Positions 1-8,032 of a stretch of DNA of 64,000 nt are shown here, piece after piece; the first letter of the stretch is position 1, and every line of letters starts with the position of its first letter. The position numbers were made by a program, and so were the translations under genes. The stretch spans positions 62,001 to 126,000 of the forward strand of contig JACTNC010000053.1 of the NCBI GenBank assembly GCA_014584295.1, written 5' to 3'. The DNA comes from Verrucomicrobiota bacterium. GTDB lineage: Bacteria; Verrucomicrobiota; Verrucomicrobiia; Opitutales; Opitutaceae. Under the pieces are notes generated by a model, which saw only the letters and a program-made list of their open reading frames with translations, ran no database searches and was not told the origin of the DNA.

Positions 1-1
1 T

Positions 2-21
2 TGACAATGTAAACTTTGTCA
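2..21. promoter_or_regulatory. inverted repeat, likely toxin-antitoxin operator
   Basis: TGACAA at 2-7 and TTGTCA at 16-21 are perfect inverted halves separated by 8 bases. The left half also overlaps a TTGACA hexamer (1-6) that could act as a -35 box. The site lies just upstream of the antitoxin ATG at 37. Antitoxins of this kind usually bind such palindromes to repress their own operon, so operator function is inferred from position and symmetry. The window begins here, so further half-sites upstream cannot be seen. Confidence 0.5.
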
Positions 22-36
22 TACAGCTTCGCTTGC

Positions 37-258
37 ATGACAACCAATACCCGCACGTTCCTCAGGGATTTCGCCGCGTTCAAGGCGCAGGCGAGGAAGG
101 GCGGCACGATTCGCGTCAAGGACAAGGAGGGCGAGTTCTTGTTTACGGCCGCCCGGATCCGTAAATCACTTCTGGGTGCGGCCAAGGGAAAGATCGTCTA
201 TCGTGACGACCTGACGGTTCCGACCCTGGCCCGCGACGGCTGGAAACCCTCTCTTTAG
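37..258 (+). CDS. antitoxin of a VapBC-like type II toxin-antitoxin pair
   Basis: A 73-residue protein that would neutralise the PIN toxin encoded next to it and probably represses the operon. It has the layout of Phd/YefM-like antitoxins: an N-terminal DNA-binding half with a hydrophobic stretch around 'GEFLF', then a toxin-wrapping tail with 'GKIV..DDLT.PTL' and a terminal 'WKPSL'. The ATG at 37 is preferred over a TTG at 16, because the TTG lies inside the upstream palindrome and adds only seven unlikely residues. The stop codon TAG shares its last base with the GTG start of the toxin, which indicates translational coupling. The exact antitoxin subfamily is uncertain. Confidence 0.75.
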   Translation: MTTNTRTFLRDFAAFKAQARKGGTIRVKDKEGEFLFTAARIRKSLLGAAKGKIVYRDDLTVPTLARDGWKPSL

Positions 259-656
259 TGGCTCGACTCAAATATGTTCTCGATACCCACGCATTCCTGT
301 GGGCAGCGACCGAAGAAGGCCGGCTGGGCGCGAAGGCGGCGCGCGCCATTGGCGTGACGCCCTATGGACAGTTGGCGATCTCGGACGTGTCGCTTCAGGA
401 AATCGGGCTGTTGTTCCATACGGGAAGAATTGCCTTCAAAGGCGGCTCGCCCGCCACTATTCTCGGTGCGCTTCTCGACTATGTCGTCGTGCTGCCCATC
501 AGCCTCGACATCGCCATCCTGGCTCCCTCGCTGAGTCTTCCGCACGGTGACCAGTTCGATCGCATCATAACCGCGACGGCCAAAGTGCATCAGGTACCCT
601 TGATTACCAAGGACGCGAACATCACGGACGCCTCTGTCGTCCCGACTGTTTGGTAG
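258..656 (+). CDS. PIN-domain ribonuclease toxin (VapC-like)
   Basis: A 132-residue PIN-domain protein, the expected size for a VapC toxin. Such toxins are Mg-dependent endoribonucleases that cleave tRNA or rRNA when the antitoxin is degraded. Visible signature elements are the N-terminal 'LDTHAFLW' with the first acidic metal ligand, a conserved Glu in 'SLQEIG', and the C-terminal 'DQFDRIITATA' followed by 'PLITKDANI' supplying the last acidic residues. The GTG start overlaps the antitoxin stop by one base. All catalytic acidic positions look intact, so the toxin is probably active. The RNA target cannot be read from sequence. Confidence 0.88.
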   Translation: MARLKYVLDTHAFLWAATEEGRLGAKAARAIGVTPYGQLAISDVSLQEIGLLFHTGRIAFKGGSPATILGALLDYVVVLPISLDIAILAPSLSLPHGDQFDRIITATAKVHQVPLITKDANITDASVVPTVW

Positions 657-1172
657 TCCGGAATTTTATCAGTCTCATCGCCGTGCACGCGCCATGAGGA
701 GGGGCGAGCTTCGTCGAGCCCGGCCTTAAGGCCGTTTCGATGTGGCTAACACGAAGAAGCAAAGACGCGACAAAAACACGAACGCAAAAGGGTGCGCGGG
801 CTTCCTCGTTGGGCGTACAACGATTGTCTGGAGAATCGAATTCTGTTTGACAGATTTACCAGTTTACTTGGCTCGCCGTAGCCAACCTCTCGCACTCTCC
901 ATGGCCTTCGCGTTTTCCCCTTTTAAGTGTGCTGGCGGCACGGGATCAGCTGCCGCAGAGAAAGGTCAATGGCCTTGAGAAAATTGAAACCCGGCATTTC
1001 TCAACCCACAACCTCGCCGCGCTGCGGGGTATGCTGCTGCCGAAGCCGCTGAGGGGGGAGTTGGCGGGGCGGGGCCGCACTGGGATTCCAATCTGGCGAA
1101 AGCGCCTGCTTGGCGAAATGGAGAGGACGGACACAGTGGACATGCCGAAGCAGTCCAGCCAATCCTGACGCC
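657..1172. other. intergenic stretch without a recognisable gene
   Basis: About 500 bases between the toxin gene and a decayed TPR-like gene. Short open frames exist on both strands, but none shows family resemblance, sensible codon use or a plausible ribosome binding site. No hairpin with a T-run was seen. The stretch may be degraded sequence, which would fit the accessory character of this end of the window. Confidence 0.4.
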
Positions 1173-1500
1173 ATGCCGAAACCACGAAAAAACTCCGGCT
1201 CAGAGCCGCCTTTCAATCCTGCCGCGCTCCGGGCCTTGATGGAGCGCACGCTGGGCGGCCTCGGTCCCAGCAAGCGCAACGACGAGCAGCGGGCGCAGGA
1301 TCTGGTCTCTATGACGCGATGGAGGCGCCCACTTGGGAGCAGCGGCTGCGGAGGGTGCGTCAGGCGCTAGAGCTGGACCCGGAGAATGTGGACGCGCTGT
1401 TGATGCTGGCGGAGGCAGCGGAATTGAAGAGCGAGGAACGCATCGCGACGCTGCAGGACATCGTGGCCGCCGGGGCGAAGTGGCGCGGTCGTGGCCTTTA
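1173..1500 (+). pseudogene. frameshifted, truncated TPR-like protein relic
   Basis: From the ATG at 1173 one frame gives about 45 residues ending 'DEQRAQDLV'. The reading then continues in another frame as 'LYDAMEAP...RRVRQALELDPENVDALLMLAEA'. Joined, this resembles cytosolic proteins with 'AQ.L.YDA.EA' followed by 'R.ALE..PD..DAY.LLAE' TPR helices, often fused to SEC-C motifs. The two frames can be reconciled by removing two bases near 1306-1311, where GTCTC may be a TC duplication. Resemblance fades after about 1480, and the gene end would run into the convergent dehydrogenase. It is therefore most likely a broken, 3'-truncated gene. The family assignment is from memory and moderate. Confidence 0.55.
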
Positions 1501-1512
1501 CTCACGGAAGCA

Positions 1513-3630
1513 TCATGGACTTTTCACGAGGTGCTTCGGCAACGCGAAGGCCACGAGGCTCCCACCCGCGGGCCGGCCTGATTTCGCTCCGCCGGCTGAA
1601 ATCACCACAAACTGGCGCCCCTCCGCCATGTAAACGCTCGGCGTGGCATTGCCTCCAAAGGGCAATCGTGCGCTCCAAAGAACCTTGCCGGTATCCTTAT
1701 CAAACGCGCGGATCGTTTCGTCGGCCGTCGCTGCGATGAAGATTAAGCCGCCGGCCGTGACCACCGGTCCGCCATAGTTTTCAGTGCCTGTCGGAGGGAT
1801 TCCCCGATCGGTAAGCTCCCGATATTCCCCGAGCGGCACCTGCCACTTGATCTCGCCTGAATTGAGATCAACCGCTGCAAGCGTGCCCCAGGGTGGCTTT
1901 ACCGCGGGATAGCCTTCATTGTCCAGCCATCGCCTGAATCCTCCGAAGGCATACGGTGGTACCGCGCGGGAGCTCCCCATTGATTCACGCTCCACCTCGT
2001 CCGGTCGCCCCCCTGCATTCGATGCGTCGCCGAGCACATAAGCGAGGATCGCGTCACGCTGACTCTCGGGAATGCGGTCGAAGGCGGGCATGCGCCCAAA
2101 CCCTTCCTTCGTGATCTTGCGGATTTCGTCGAGAGAACGTCGCTTTGCGATGTCGATCAGCGACGGGAACCCCGCTGCGGGCATCCCTTTTCGGTCGATG
2201 CCGTGACAGGCGGCGCAATTCACGAGATAGTCGCGCTCCCCGCGCGGCAACCGTGAGCCATCGGCGCGGCGGGTCTCCACCATCTGCAGGATCCAGGGCA
2301 TCTCGTTCACGTTGACGTAGTACACGCCCTGCGGATCCACGGCGGCACCGCCCCATTCCATGCCTCCGTCAAATCCGGGAAACATGATGGTCTCTTTCAG
2401 GCTCGGTGCAGGAAAGGGTCCGAAGTTCGGCGAAACGCGGATTCGCGCAAGCGTTTGTTCGGCGGCAGCGGGTGATATCGTCGAAGCATCCGCCTCCGTG
2501 TAGTGCAGCCGCACCAGCGGCGCGGGTTTCGTGGGGAAGGGCTGCGTCGGGGATGCCTTCTCTCCCCGAAGTTCTGACGCAGGTACCGGCCTCTCCTCGA
2601 TCGGCCACAGCGGTTCGCCCGTCACCCGATCGAATACGAACAACAGTCCTTGCTTTGTACCCTGAGCAACCGCGTCGATTCGTCGGCCTTCATGCGTCAC
2701 CGTGAGCAGAACCGGTGCGCACGGCAGATCACGATCGAGCAGGTCGTGATGCACAAGTTGATAGTGCCAGAGCCGTCGTCCTGTCCGGGCATCGAGCGCT
2801 ACAAGCGAATTGGCAAACAGGTTGTCACCGTGTCGCTCCGCCCCATAAAAATCTGGTCCCGCCGTCTTGGTGGCCACGTAGACAATACCGCGCGCTTCAT
2901 CCAGCGCCTGTCCGGGCCATGGCATTGCGCCCGTCGCGGTCTTGTAGGCATCGGGCGGCCAGGTGTCGTAACCGACCTCGCCCGGCCGCGGAATGAGATG
3001 GAAAATCCAGCGTAATTTGCCCGTACGCACATCGAGCGCCCTCACCGCACCCGGCCCTCCAAAACCGCCGATAATCAGCATGTCCTGATAGGTGACTCCC
3101 GGCGTGTTGAGCCCGACCTTGGGAACATCGGCATCATCAAGTCCGATTCCGAGATGCACCAAGCCGTCTTCACCGAAACTCTTGATGATCATCCCGGTCG
3201 CCGGATCGAGTGCAAAGAGGTAATTGCCCGAGGCGGTGAAGAGCCTCTGCTCGCCACCCTGCGCATTCTGCCAAAAGACCAATCCCCGCTGCCGTCGTGC
3301 CCCTCTGCCTGCACGTGTCGTCGCCGGATCCCATGACCAGCGCTCGTGCCCCGTCGCCGCATCAAGGGCTATCACCCGGCGACTCGGTGTCGCGGTGTAG
3401 AGCACGCCGCCAACAATCAGATTGTTGGCCTGATATTCGCCTTTCTCACCGGTGTCATAGGTCCACGCCACCTCAAGCTGCGCGACATTCGAGCGATTGA
3501 TCTGCCTCAACGGTGAGTGGAGCGTGCGCGCCTTGTCGCCAAGGTAGTCCGGCCACTCCGAGGGCACCTCGGCTCGCGACACAGAAAAAAGTACAACAAA
3601 CTGCAGCAGGACGCGAAGAGAATGAGACAT
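1513..3630 (-). CDS. PQQ-dependent dehydrogenase-like beta-propeller with cytochrome c domain
   Basis: A secreted quinoprotein of about 705 residues, related to PQQ-dependent alcohol and glucose dehydrogenases that oxidise substrates in the periplasm and pass electrons to heme c. The ATG at 3630 starts a clean signal peptide: 'MSHSLR', a hydrophobic core, and a cut after 'SRA'. The first mature residues, 'WPDYLGD', and repeated 'G.V.ALDA.TG...W' blades are typical. A single CAACH heme site (2203-2217) sits in a cytochrome c domain placed before the last propeller segment, which resumes with 'PPWGTLAAVDLNSGEIKW'. In-frame starts at 3648 and 3768 exist but lengthen the n-region. The substrate is unknown. 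No partner gene is adjacent. Confidence 0.85.
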   Translation of the reverse strand: MSHSLRVLLQFVVLFSVSRAEVPSEWPDYLGDKARTLHSPLRQINRSNVAQLEVAWTYDTGEKGEYQANNLIVGGVLYTATPSRRVIALDAATGHERWSWDPATTRAGRGARRQRGLVFWQNAQGGEQRLFTASGNYLFALDPATGMIIKSFGEDGLVHLGIGLDDADVPKVGLNTPGVTYQDMLIIGGFGGPGAVRALDVRTGKLRWIFHLIPRPGEVGYDTWPPDAYKTATGAMPWPGQALDEARGIVYVATKTAGPDFYGAERHGDNLFANSLVALDARTGRRLWHYQLVHHDLLDRDLPCAPVLLTVTHEGRRIDAVAQGTKQGLLFVFDRVTGEPLWPIEERPVPASELRGEKASPTQPFPTKPAPLVRLHYTEADASTISPAAAEQTLARIRVSPNFGPFPAPSLKETIMFPGFDGGMEWGGAAVDPQGVYYVNVNEMPWILQMVETRRADGSRLPRGERDYLVNCAACHGIDRKGMPAAGFPSLIDIAKRRSLDEIRKITKEGFGRMPAFDRIPESQRDAILAYVLGDASNAGGRPDEVERESMGSSRAVPPYAFGGFRRWLDNEGYPAVKPPWGTLAAVDLNSGEIKWQVPLGEYRELTDRGIPPTGTENYGGPVVTAGGLIFIAATADETIRAFDKDTGKVLWSARLPFGGNATPSVYMAEGRQFVVISAGGAKSGRPAGGSLVAFALPKHLVKSP

Positions 3631-3960
3631 GTGCGTATGCCCATTCATTGGGGGAGAAAGCACGGCAACACCAGCCCGTAAACCTCCTCGAACTCGCGCC
3701 ATTGGGAGGGGTGCGCTTCGTCGTGCCCGGGATCGCCCGGCGCATCCCGACGTTGGCCGTTTCGCCACTTCATCGGGATCGTGTTCGCATGGGACAACGA
3801 CCCCGCATCAGGTCCTGATGCGCATCGCGCATCGATCCGGTCACGACGGAGCGTGACCCTCCCGTGCACCGCGTGAGGTCATGCCGGGCAGAACTCCATC
3901 ATCGCCCATCGCGAGGTTGTTCGCTGATTCTGAACTGTCGCTGACTCCCAAGTAATCGCG

Positions 3961-4815
3961 CTAATTTCCGGCCCGCAGAAAAACGTAGCGATCCCGTCCG
4001 GTCAGATCCTGCACCGATTCGCAAACGGGAAAGCCGGCTTCCATCGCCAGCTTCTTCAACTCCGCGTGCTGCCCAATGCCAGTCTCCATGGCGAGAAGAC
4101 CACCGGCGGACAAAAATTCCGGAGTGACACGCAAGATTCGTCGAAGATCGTCGAGCCCGTCGGCTCCCGACACCAATGCTGCGTGGGGCTCAAAATCGCG
4201 GACCTCAGCCGGCGTATCCATGAGCTCCTTTTCCGTGAGATAGGGCGGGTTGGAAACAATCAGCGCAAATTTGCTGCCTGCGGGCACGGCCGACAGCCAG
4301 TCCGATTTGAGAAACGCAACGCGGTCAGCCAATCCATTCGACGCAGCGTTTTCACCCGCAAGGGTCAGGGCATCCTCGCTTCGATCCACCGCAGTGATCC
4401 GCGCATCCGGAAACGCTCTGGCAAGCGCAAGCGCGAGCGCGCCGGTGCCTGTACCCAGATCGAGAATGGCCGCCGGCTGCGATTCCTTGCAGCGGTCGGT
4501 GATCAGCTCGACGAGGTACTCGGTCTCGGGACGCGGGATCAACGCCCGACGGTCGCATTTCAATCGCAACCCGGAGAATACGGTCTCCTCCAGGATGTAC
4601 TGCAGCGGTTCATGAGCGGCACGCCGTCGCAACAGCGGCCGGATCTTTTCCAGTTCGGGTTCAAGAAGCATTCGCTCGAACTGCACGTACAACTGCATAC
4701 GCTGCAGGCCGAGTGCGTGGCCAATCAGCCACTCGGCATTGAAGCGTGCGTTTTCCACTCCCTTGCTGGCAAGGTACTCGGTTGATTTCCTGACGATTTC
4801 CAGAAGGGAGGTCAT
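3961..4815 (-). CDS. prmC: peptide chain release factor N5-glutamine methyltransferase
   Basis: PrmC methylates the Gln of the GGQ motif in release factors 1 and 2 using SAM, which speeds termination. The 284-residue protein has an N-terminal helical domain ('NAEWLIGHALGL'), then 'F.G..L..D.RALIPRPETEYLVE', the SAM loop 'DLGTGTGALAL' (about 119-129), and the catalytic 'NPPY' (about 189-192). The ATG at 4815 is chosen. A TTG at 4848 would overlap prfA but adds eleven residues without family similarity. It lies directly downstream of prfA on the same strand, the usual prfA-prmC operon, so enzyme and substrate are co-expressed. Confidence 0.95.
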   Translation of the reverse strand: MTSLLEIVRKSTEYLASKGVENARFNAEWLIGHALGLQRMQLYVQFERMLLEPELEKIRPLLRRRAAHEPLQYILEETVFSGLRLKCDRRALIPRPETEYLVELITDRCKESQPAAILDLGTGTGALALALARAFPDARITAVDRSEDALTLAGENAASNGLADRVAFLKSDWLSAVPAGSKFALIVSNPPYLTEKELMDTPAEVRDFEPHAALVSGADGLDDLRRILRVTPEFLSAGGLLAMETGIGQHAELKKLAMEAGFPVCESVQDLTGRDRYVFLRAGN

Positions 4816-4844
4816 GTGCCGGGTAGGTGCATCACCTGGCGACC

Positions 4845-5966
4845 TCAATCGTCATCGCGGTCGGAGCCACGCATTGGGGCGATGACCTGGCCGGTGAGGG
4901 CCGCGAGCTTTTCCTCGAAATCAACCCTCTGCAGCGCGCTTATGACGTCAGAGATGTCTCCCTCCATCACCTGGGGCAGGTTGTAGAGGGTGAGTCCAAT
5001 CCGGTGATCCGTTACGCGGTTCTGAGGAAAGTTGTAGGTCCGAATGCGTTCGCTGCGATCGCCGGTGCCGATCTGACTTTTTCGCTGCGCCGCATACTTC
5101 GCCCGTTCCTCTTCCTCCTTCATCTTCAGCAGACGCGATCGCAACACCGCCATCGCACTCGCCTTGTTCTTCTGCTGGGAGCGGCCGTCCGCACAAAAGA
5201 CAATCATGCCCGTTGGCTTGTGGATGATCCTGACCGCGGAGTCCGTGGTATTGACCCCCTGCCCACCCGGCCCGCTTGCCCGCTGCACCGTGATCTCGAG
5301 ATCCTGGGGATCGATCTGCAGGTCCACCTCCTCCGCCTCGGGCAGCACGGCAACAGTCACAGTCGACGTGTGAATCCGCCCGTTTGCCTCCGTTGCAGGG
5401 ATGCGCTGCACACGATGCACGCCACTCTCGAACTTGAGCTGCTTGTAGACGTCGCTTCCGGTGATGAGAAAGCTGACTTCACGAAATCCACCGCGCTCGC
5501 TCACGCTGCTGCCCATCGGCTCAATTTTCCATCCTGAGTTGTCCGCGAACTTCTGATACATGCGGCAGAGATCGGCTGCAAAAAGCGCAGCCTCCTCCCC
5601 GCCCGTGCCGGCGCGGATCTCCATCACGGTGTTGCGCGAATCCGTCGGTTCCGGAGGAATCATGGCCATCAGGACCTGCTGGCGGAGCTGCGCGAGACGC
5701 GATTGCAAATCCGGCAATTCCGCGGCGGCTAGTTCCTTCAATTCGGCGTCGCCCGCGGGGTCCCTGAGCAGGGCCTCGGCTTCCGATACCTCCTGCACGG
5801 TCCTTTCATAGACGCGATGGTCGGCCACCAACTGGCCCAGCTTCTGATGCTCGCGGGAGACCTCCGTGGCACGCCGGGCATTCGAGTAGAATGACGGTGA
5901 CGCCATTTGGGCGTCGAGCTCCTCAAGGCGGCGCTGAAACGGAATGATCGAAGGAAGCTGGTCCAT
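4845..5966 (-). CDS. prfA: peptide chain release factor 1
   Basis: RF1 recognises UAA and UAG stop codons and triggers peptide release. The 373-residue protein has the usual length. The codon-recognition tripeptide PAT is at 190-192 in 'RVQRIPATEANGR', and the catalytic GGQ is at 234-236 in 'RASGPGGQGVNTTDSAVR'. PAT rather than SPF identifies it as RF1, not RF2. The Gln of GGQ would be the substrate of PrmC, encoded immediately downstream. Its 5' end faces a divergent HAD hydrolase gene across about 120 bases, which must hold both promoters. Confidence 0.97.
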   Translation of the reverse strand: MDQLPSIIPFQRRLEELDAQMASPSFYSNARRATEVSREHQKLGQLVADHRVYERTVQEVSEAEALLRDPAGDAELKELAAAELPDLQSRLAQLRQQVLMAMIPPEPTDSRNTVMEIRAGTGGEEAALFAADLCRMYQKFADNSGWKIEPMGSSVSERGGFREVSFLITGSDVYKQLKFESGVHRVQRIPATEANGRIHTSTVTVAVLPEAEEVDLQIDPQDLEITVQRASGPGGQGVNTTDSAVRIIHKPTGMIVFCADGRSQQKNKASAMAVLRSRLLKMKEEEERAKYAAQRKSQIGTGDRSERIRTYNFPQNRVTDHRIGLTLYNLPQVMEGDISDVISALQRVDFEEKLAALTGQVIAPMRGSDRDDD

Positions 5967-6089
5967 GCGTTTGTGTGAAAAGGGCCATCAGTGCCCGCTT
6001 ATTTGCGAATTGCGTGGCAGGCCGTCCGCGGATTTGTTCGCGAACCGGCTCCGAAAGGCAATCCCTCCGCCTAACGGTGTTGATCTACG

Positions 6090-7115
6090 ATGGCCACAAC
6101 GCTTTTCACTCAGAACACCATCGCCTGCATCTGGGATTTCGACAAGACCTTAATCCCGGAATACATGCAGTCGCCTCTATTCCGCCGCTTCGGTATCGAC
6201 GAGGCGAACTTCTGGAGTGAGACCAACAGCCTGGTCGAGCACTATCACCGTCGCGGTTACCAGCTCTCGGGCGAGATCGCCTACCTCAATCACTTGCTCA
6301 CCTATGTGCTCGCCGGCAAGATGCCCAAGCTCGGTAATCGCCTGCTCCGGGAATGCGGGTCGGAGATACGATTCTATCCGGGATTGCCGCAGTTTTTTGA
6401 GTCTTCCAAGGCCTTTGTCCGTGAACGGGAATCCCATGCGAAGCATGAGATTCAGCTTGAGCACTATATCGTCAGCACCGGACTTGCAGAAATGATCCGC
6501 GGCAGCGCCATTGCCCGATTTGTCGACGGCATCTGGGGCTGCGAATTCATAGAAAATCCGCTGCAGCCCGGCTTTCTTCGTCAAAAGGAATTTGCGATCG
6601 ATGCCGATGCGGTGATCGCGCAGATCGGCATGGTCATCGACAACACGACCAAGACGCGCGCGTTGTTCGAGATCAACAAGGGCACGAACAAGAACCCGGC
6701 CATTGATGTGAACGCGAACATAGCCCCGGAGGACCGGCGCATACCGTTCCAGAACATGATCTACATTGCGGACGGCCCAAGCGACATCCCCAGCTTTTCA
6801 GTCGTAAAGAAAGGCGGTGGCAAGGCCTACGCCGTCTACAATCCGGACCGGCCCGACGAGTTTGCCCAGAATGATCGCCTGCGTCAGGTCGGCCGCATAG
6901 ACCATTACGGGCCGGCCGACTATTCCGAGGGCAGCAGCACCAGCCAATGGCTGAGGCTCCACATCCACTCGATCTGCGATCGCATCGTTGCCGACCGCGA
7001 AGCCGCCGTTGCAACCCGGGTGTCGCGCCCGCCCCGGCATCTGAATCATTCTCCCGAAGAGGAGGCTTCCCGCAAGCAGGCCAAGGCACCCAAACAGCAA
7101 TCTTTTCTGGAATAG
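6090..7115 (+). CDS. HAD-superfamily hydrolase
   Basis: A 341-residue haloacid-dehalogenase-fold phosphatase-like protein. Motif I is 'CIWDFDKTLIP' near residue 13, supplying the nucleophile and acid/base Asp pair. A Ser/Thr motif II is plausible at 'YIVSTGLAEMI'. Motif IV is 'MIYIADGPSDIPSF', with metal-binding Asp residues. A large cap lies between motifs I and II. The C-terminus is basic and low-complexity ('EEEASRKQAKAPKQQ'). All core motifs look intact, so it is probably a cytoplasmic phosphatase, but the substrate is unknown. It is transcribed away from prfA. Confidence 0.85.
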   Translation: MATTLFTQNTIACIWDFDKTLIPEYMQSPLFRRFGIDEANFWSETNSLVEHYHRRGYQLSGEIAYLNHLLTYVLAGKMPKLGNRLLRECGSEIRFYPGLPQFFESSKAFVRERESHAKHEIQLEHYIVSTGLAEMIRGSAIARFVDGIWGCEFIENPLQPGFLRQKEFAIDADAVIAQIGMVIDNTTKTRALFEINKGTNKNPAIDVNANIAPEDRRIPFQNMIYIADGPSDIPSFSVVKKGGGKAYAVYNPDRPDEFAQNDRLRQVGRIDHYGPADYSEGSSTSQWLRLHIHSICDRIVADREAAVATRVSRPPRHLNHSPEEEASRKQAKAPKQQSFLE

Positions 7116-7152
7116 CGCAGTCGTCCGGGCAAGACGGTCAGCCCGATTGTGG

Positions 7153-7671
7153 CTACTGCCCCTCGTTCCGAGCAGTGCGCTGCTTGAGCGATTCGACGAT
7201 ATTGGCAACGCGCCGCGCGTACTGATGGGTCGCGGCCGGGATCCGTCCGCTCAAGGTCGCGGATAGACCGGCATTCCATGCGAGGGCAATGCGGTACGGC
7301 GTGACGGCGAGCCCAGCCCGCTCAAAACCGCGCTTCAGCCATTCGTAGTGCTTGATAGCCACGGCATCCGAATGGGCCCGCTCCCGGGCATACTCAAAAG
7401 GCACCGACGTATAGGTGTACCAAGTCGAACGGCGAAACTGATAGGCTCCCAGCTCTCCAAAGGGACCCGGAGCCGGGCTGTTCTCCGGATTCTCCACCCA
7501 GTGGATTGCCTCCAACGTCTCCCATCGATCGGACGCATGCAGATTTGCCGCAAGGATGAGCCCAAGGCACACCGCCAGAGTACCCACCCAACGGGGCAGA
7601 CCCGCCCGCGGGAGACATCGTCCGCTCGCCACGCGGATCTCGTGAGTGGATTTCCTGACAACTGAATTCAT
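7153..7671 (-). CDS. exported lysozyme/transglycosylase-like protein
   Basis: A 172-residue protein with an N-terminal hydrophobic segment ('WVGTLAVCLGLILAANLHAS') that looks like a signal peptide or anchor. The domain begins 'WETLEAIHWVENP', with a Glu placed like the catalytic acid of SLT-type muramidases, followed by 'GPFGELGAYQFRRSTW' and a late 'RIALAWNAG'. The order Glu, 'G.YQ', then 'A.AWNAG' matches goose-lysozyme-like and lytic transglycosylase folds. It may trim peptidoglycan. The ATG at 7671 is preferred over an upstream start at 7728, which would give an unusually long cytoplasmic leader. It is convergent with the HAD gene. Confidence 0.65.
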   Translation of the reverse strand: MNSVVRKSTHEIRVASGRCLPRAGLPRWVGTLAVCLGLILAANLHASDRWETLEAIHWVENPENSPAPGPFGELGAYQFRRSTWYTYTSVPFEYARERAHSDAVAIKHYEWLKRGFERAGLAVTPYRIALAWNAGLSATLSGRIPAATHQYARRVANIVESLKQRTARNEGQ

Positions 7672-8032
7672 CGATCCGCTTCTTGCGGACGTGTATTGAC
7701 GCGATTTTTGGCTCCAGGTTCGAGCCAAACTACCGGCAATTCTACAACTAATTGCGTTTCAAGGCGAAGCGTTGGTTTTAGTTTGGGGGTTATCCCCTAC
7801 CACGACGCCAAATCAGGCCAATGCGGTAGCCCTTCAAAGCCACCACGTGTTGGCCAAACCGCCCCCAATCACTTCAAAACTAGACAAGTTTCCTTAACAA
7901 TGTCCCGAACGAAATGAGATTTCGGATCACTTTTTGTGCATGTCTTCATGCAATGCTGTCTGATTGCCCAAGGCAGGGTGGGAGCTCTTGGTTTTATTAT
8001 CGTTTCTCCGCGCCTCGAGGTATCGAACCGCA
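7672..8032. other. intergenic region between the transglycosylase-like gene and the DedA-family gene
   Basis: About 360 bases. Both flanking genes are on the minus strand, so this should hold the promoter of the transglycosylase-like gene and the 3' untranslated end of the DedA-like gene. The part around 7740-7930 is AT-richer than its surroundings. No convincing -35/-10 pair, terminator or small gene was identified. Confidence 0.4.

Noticed and set aside
742..978. A 78-codon plus-strand frame after the toxin gene
   Set aside because: It has no similarity, no ribosome binding site, and it lies in a region that looks degraded.
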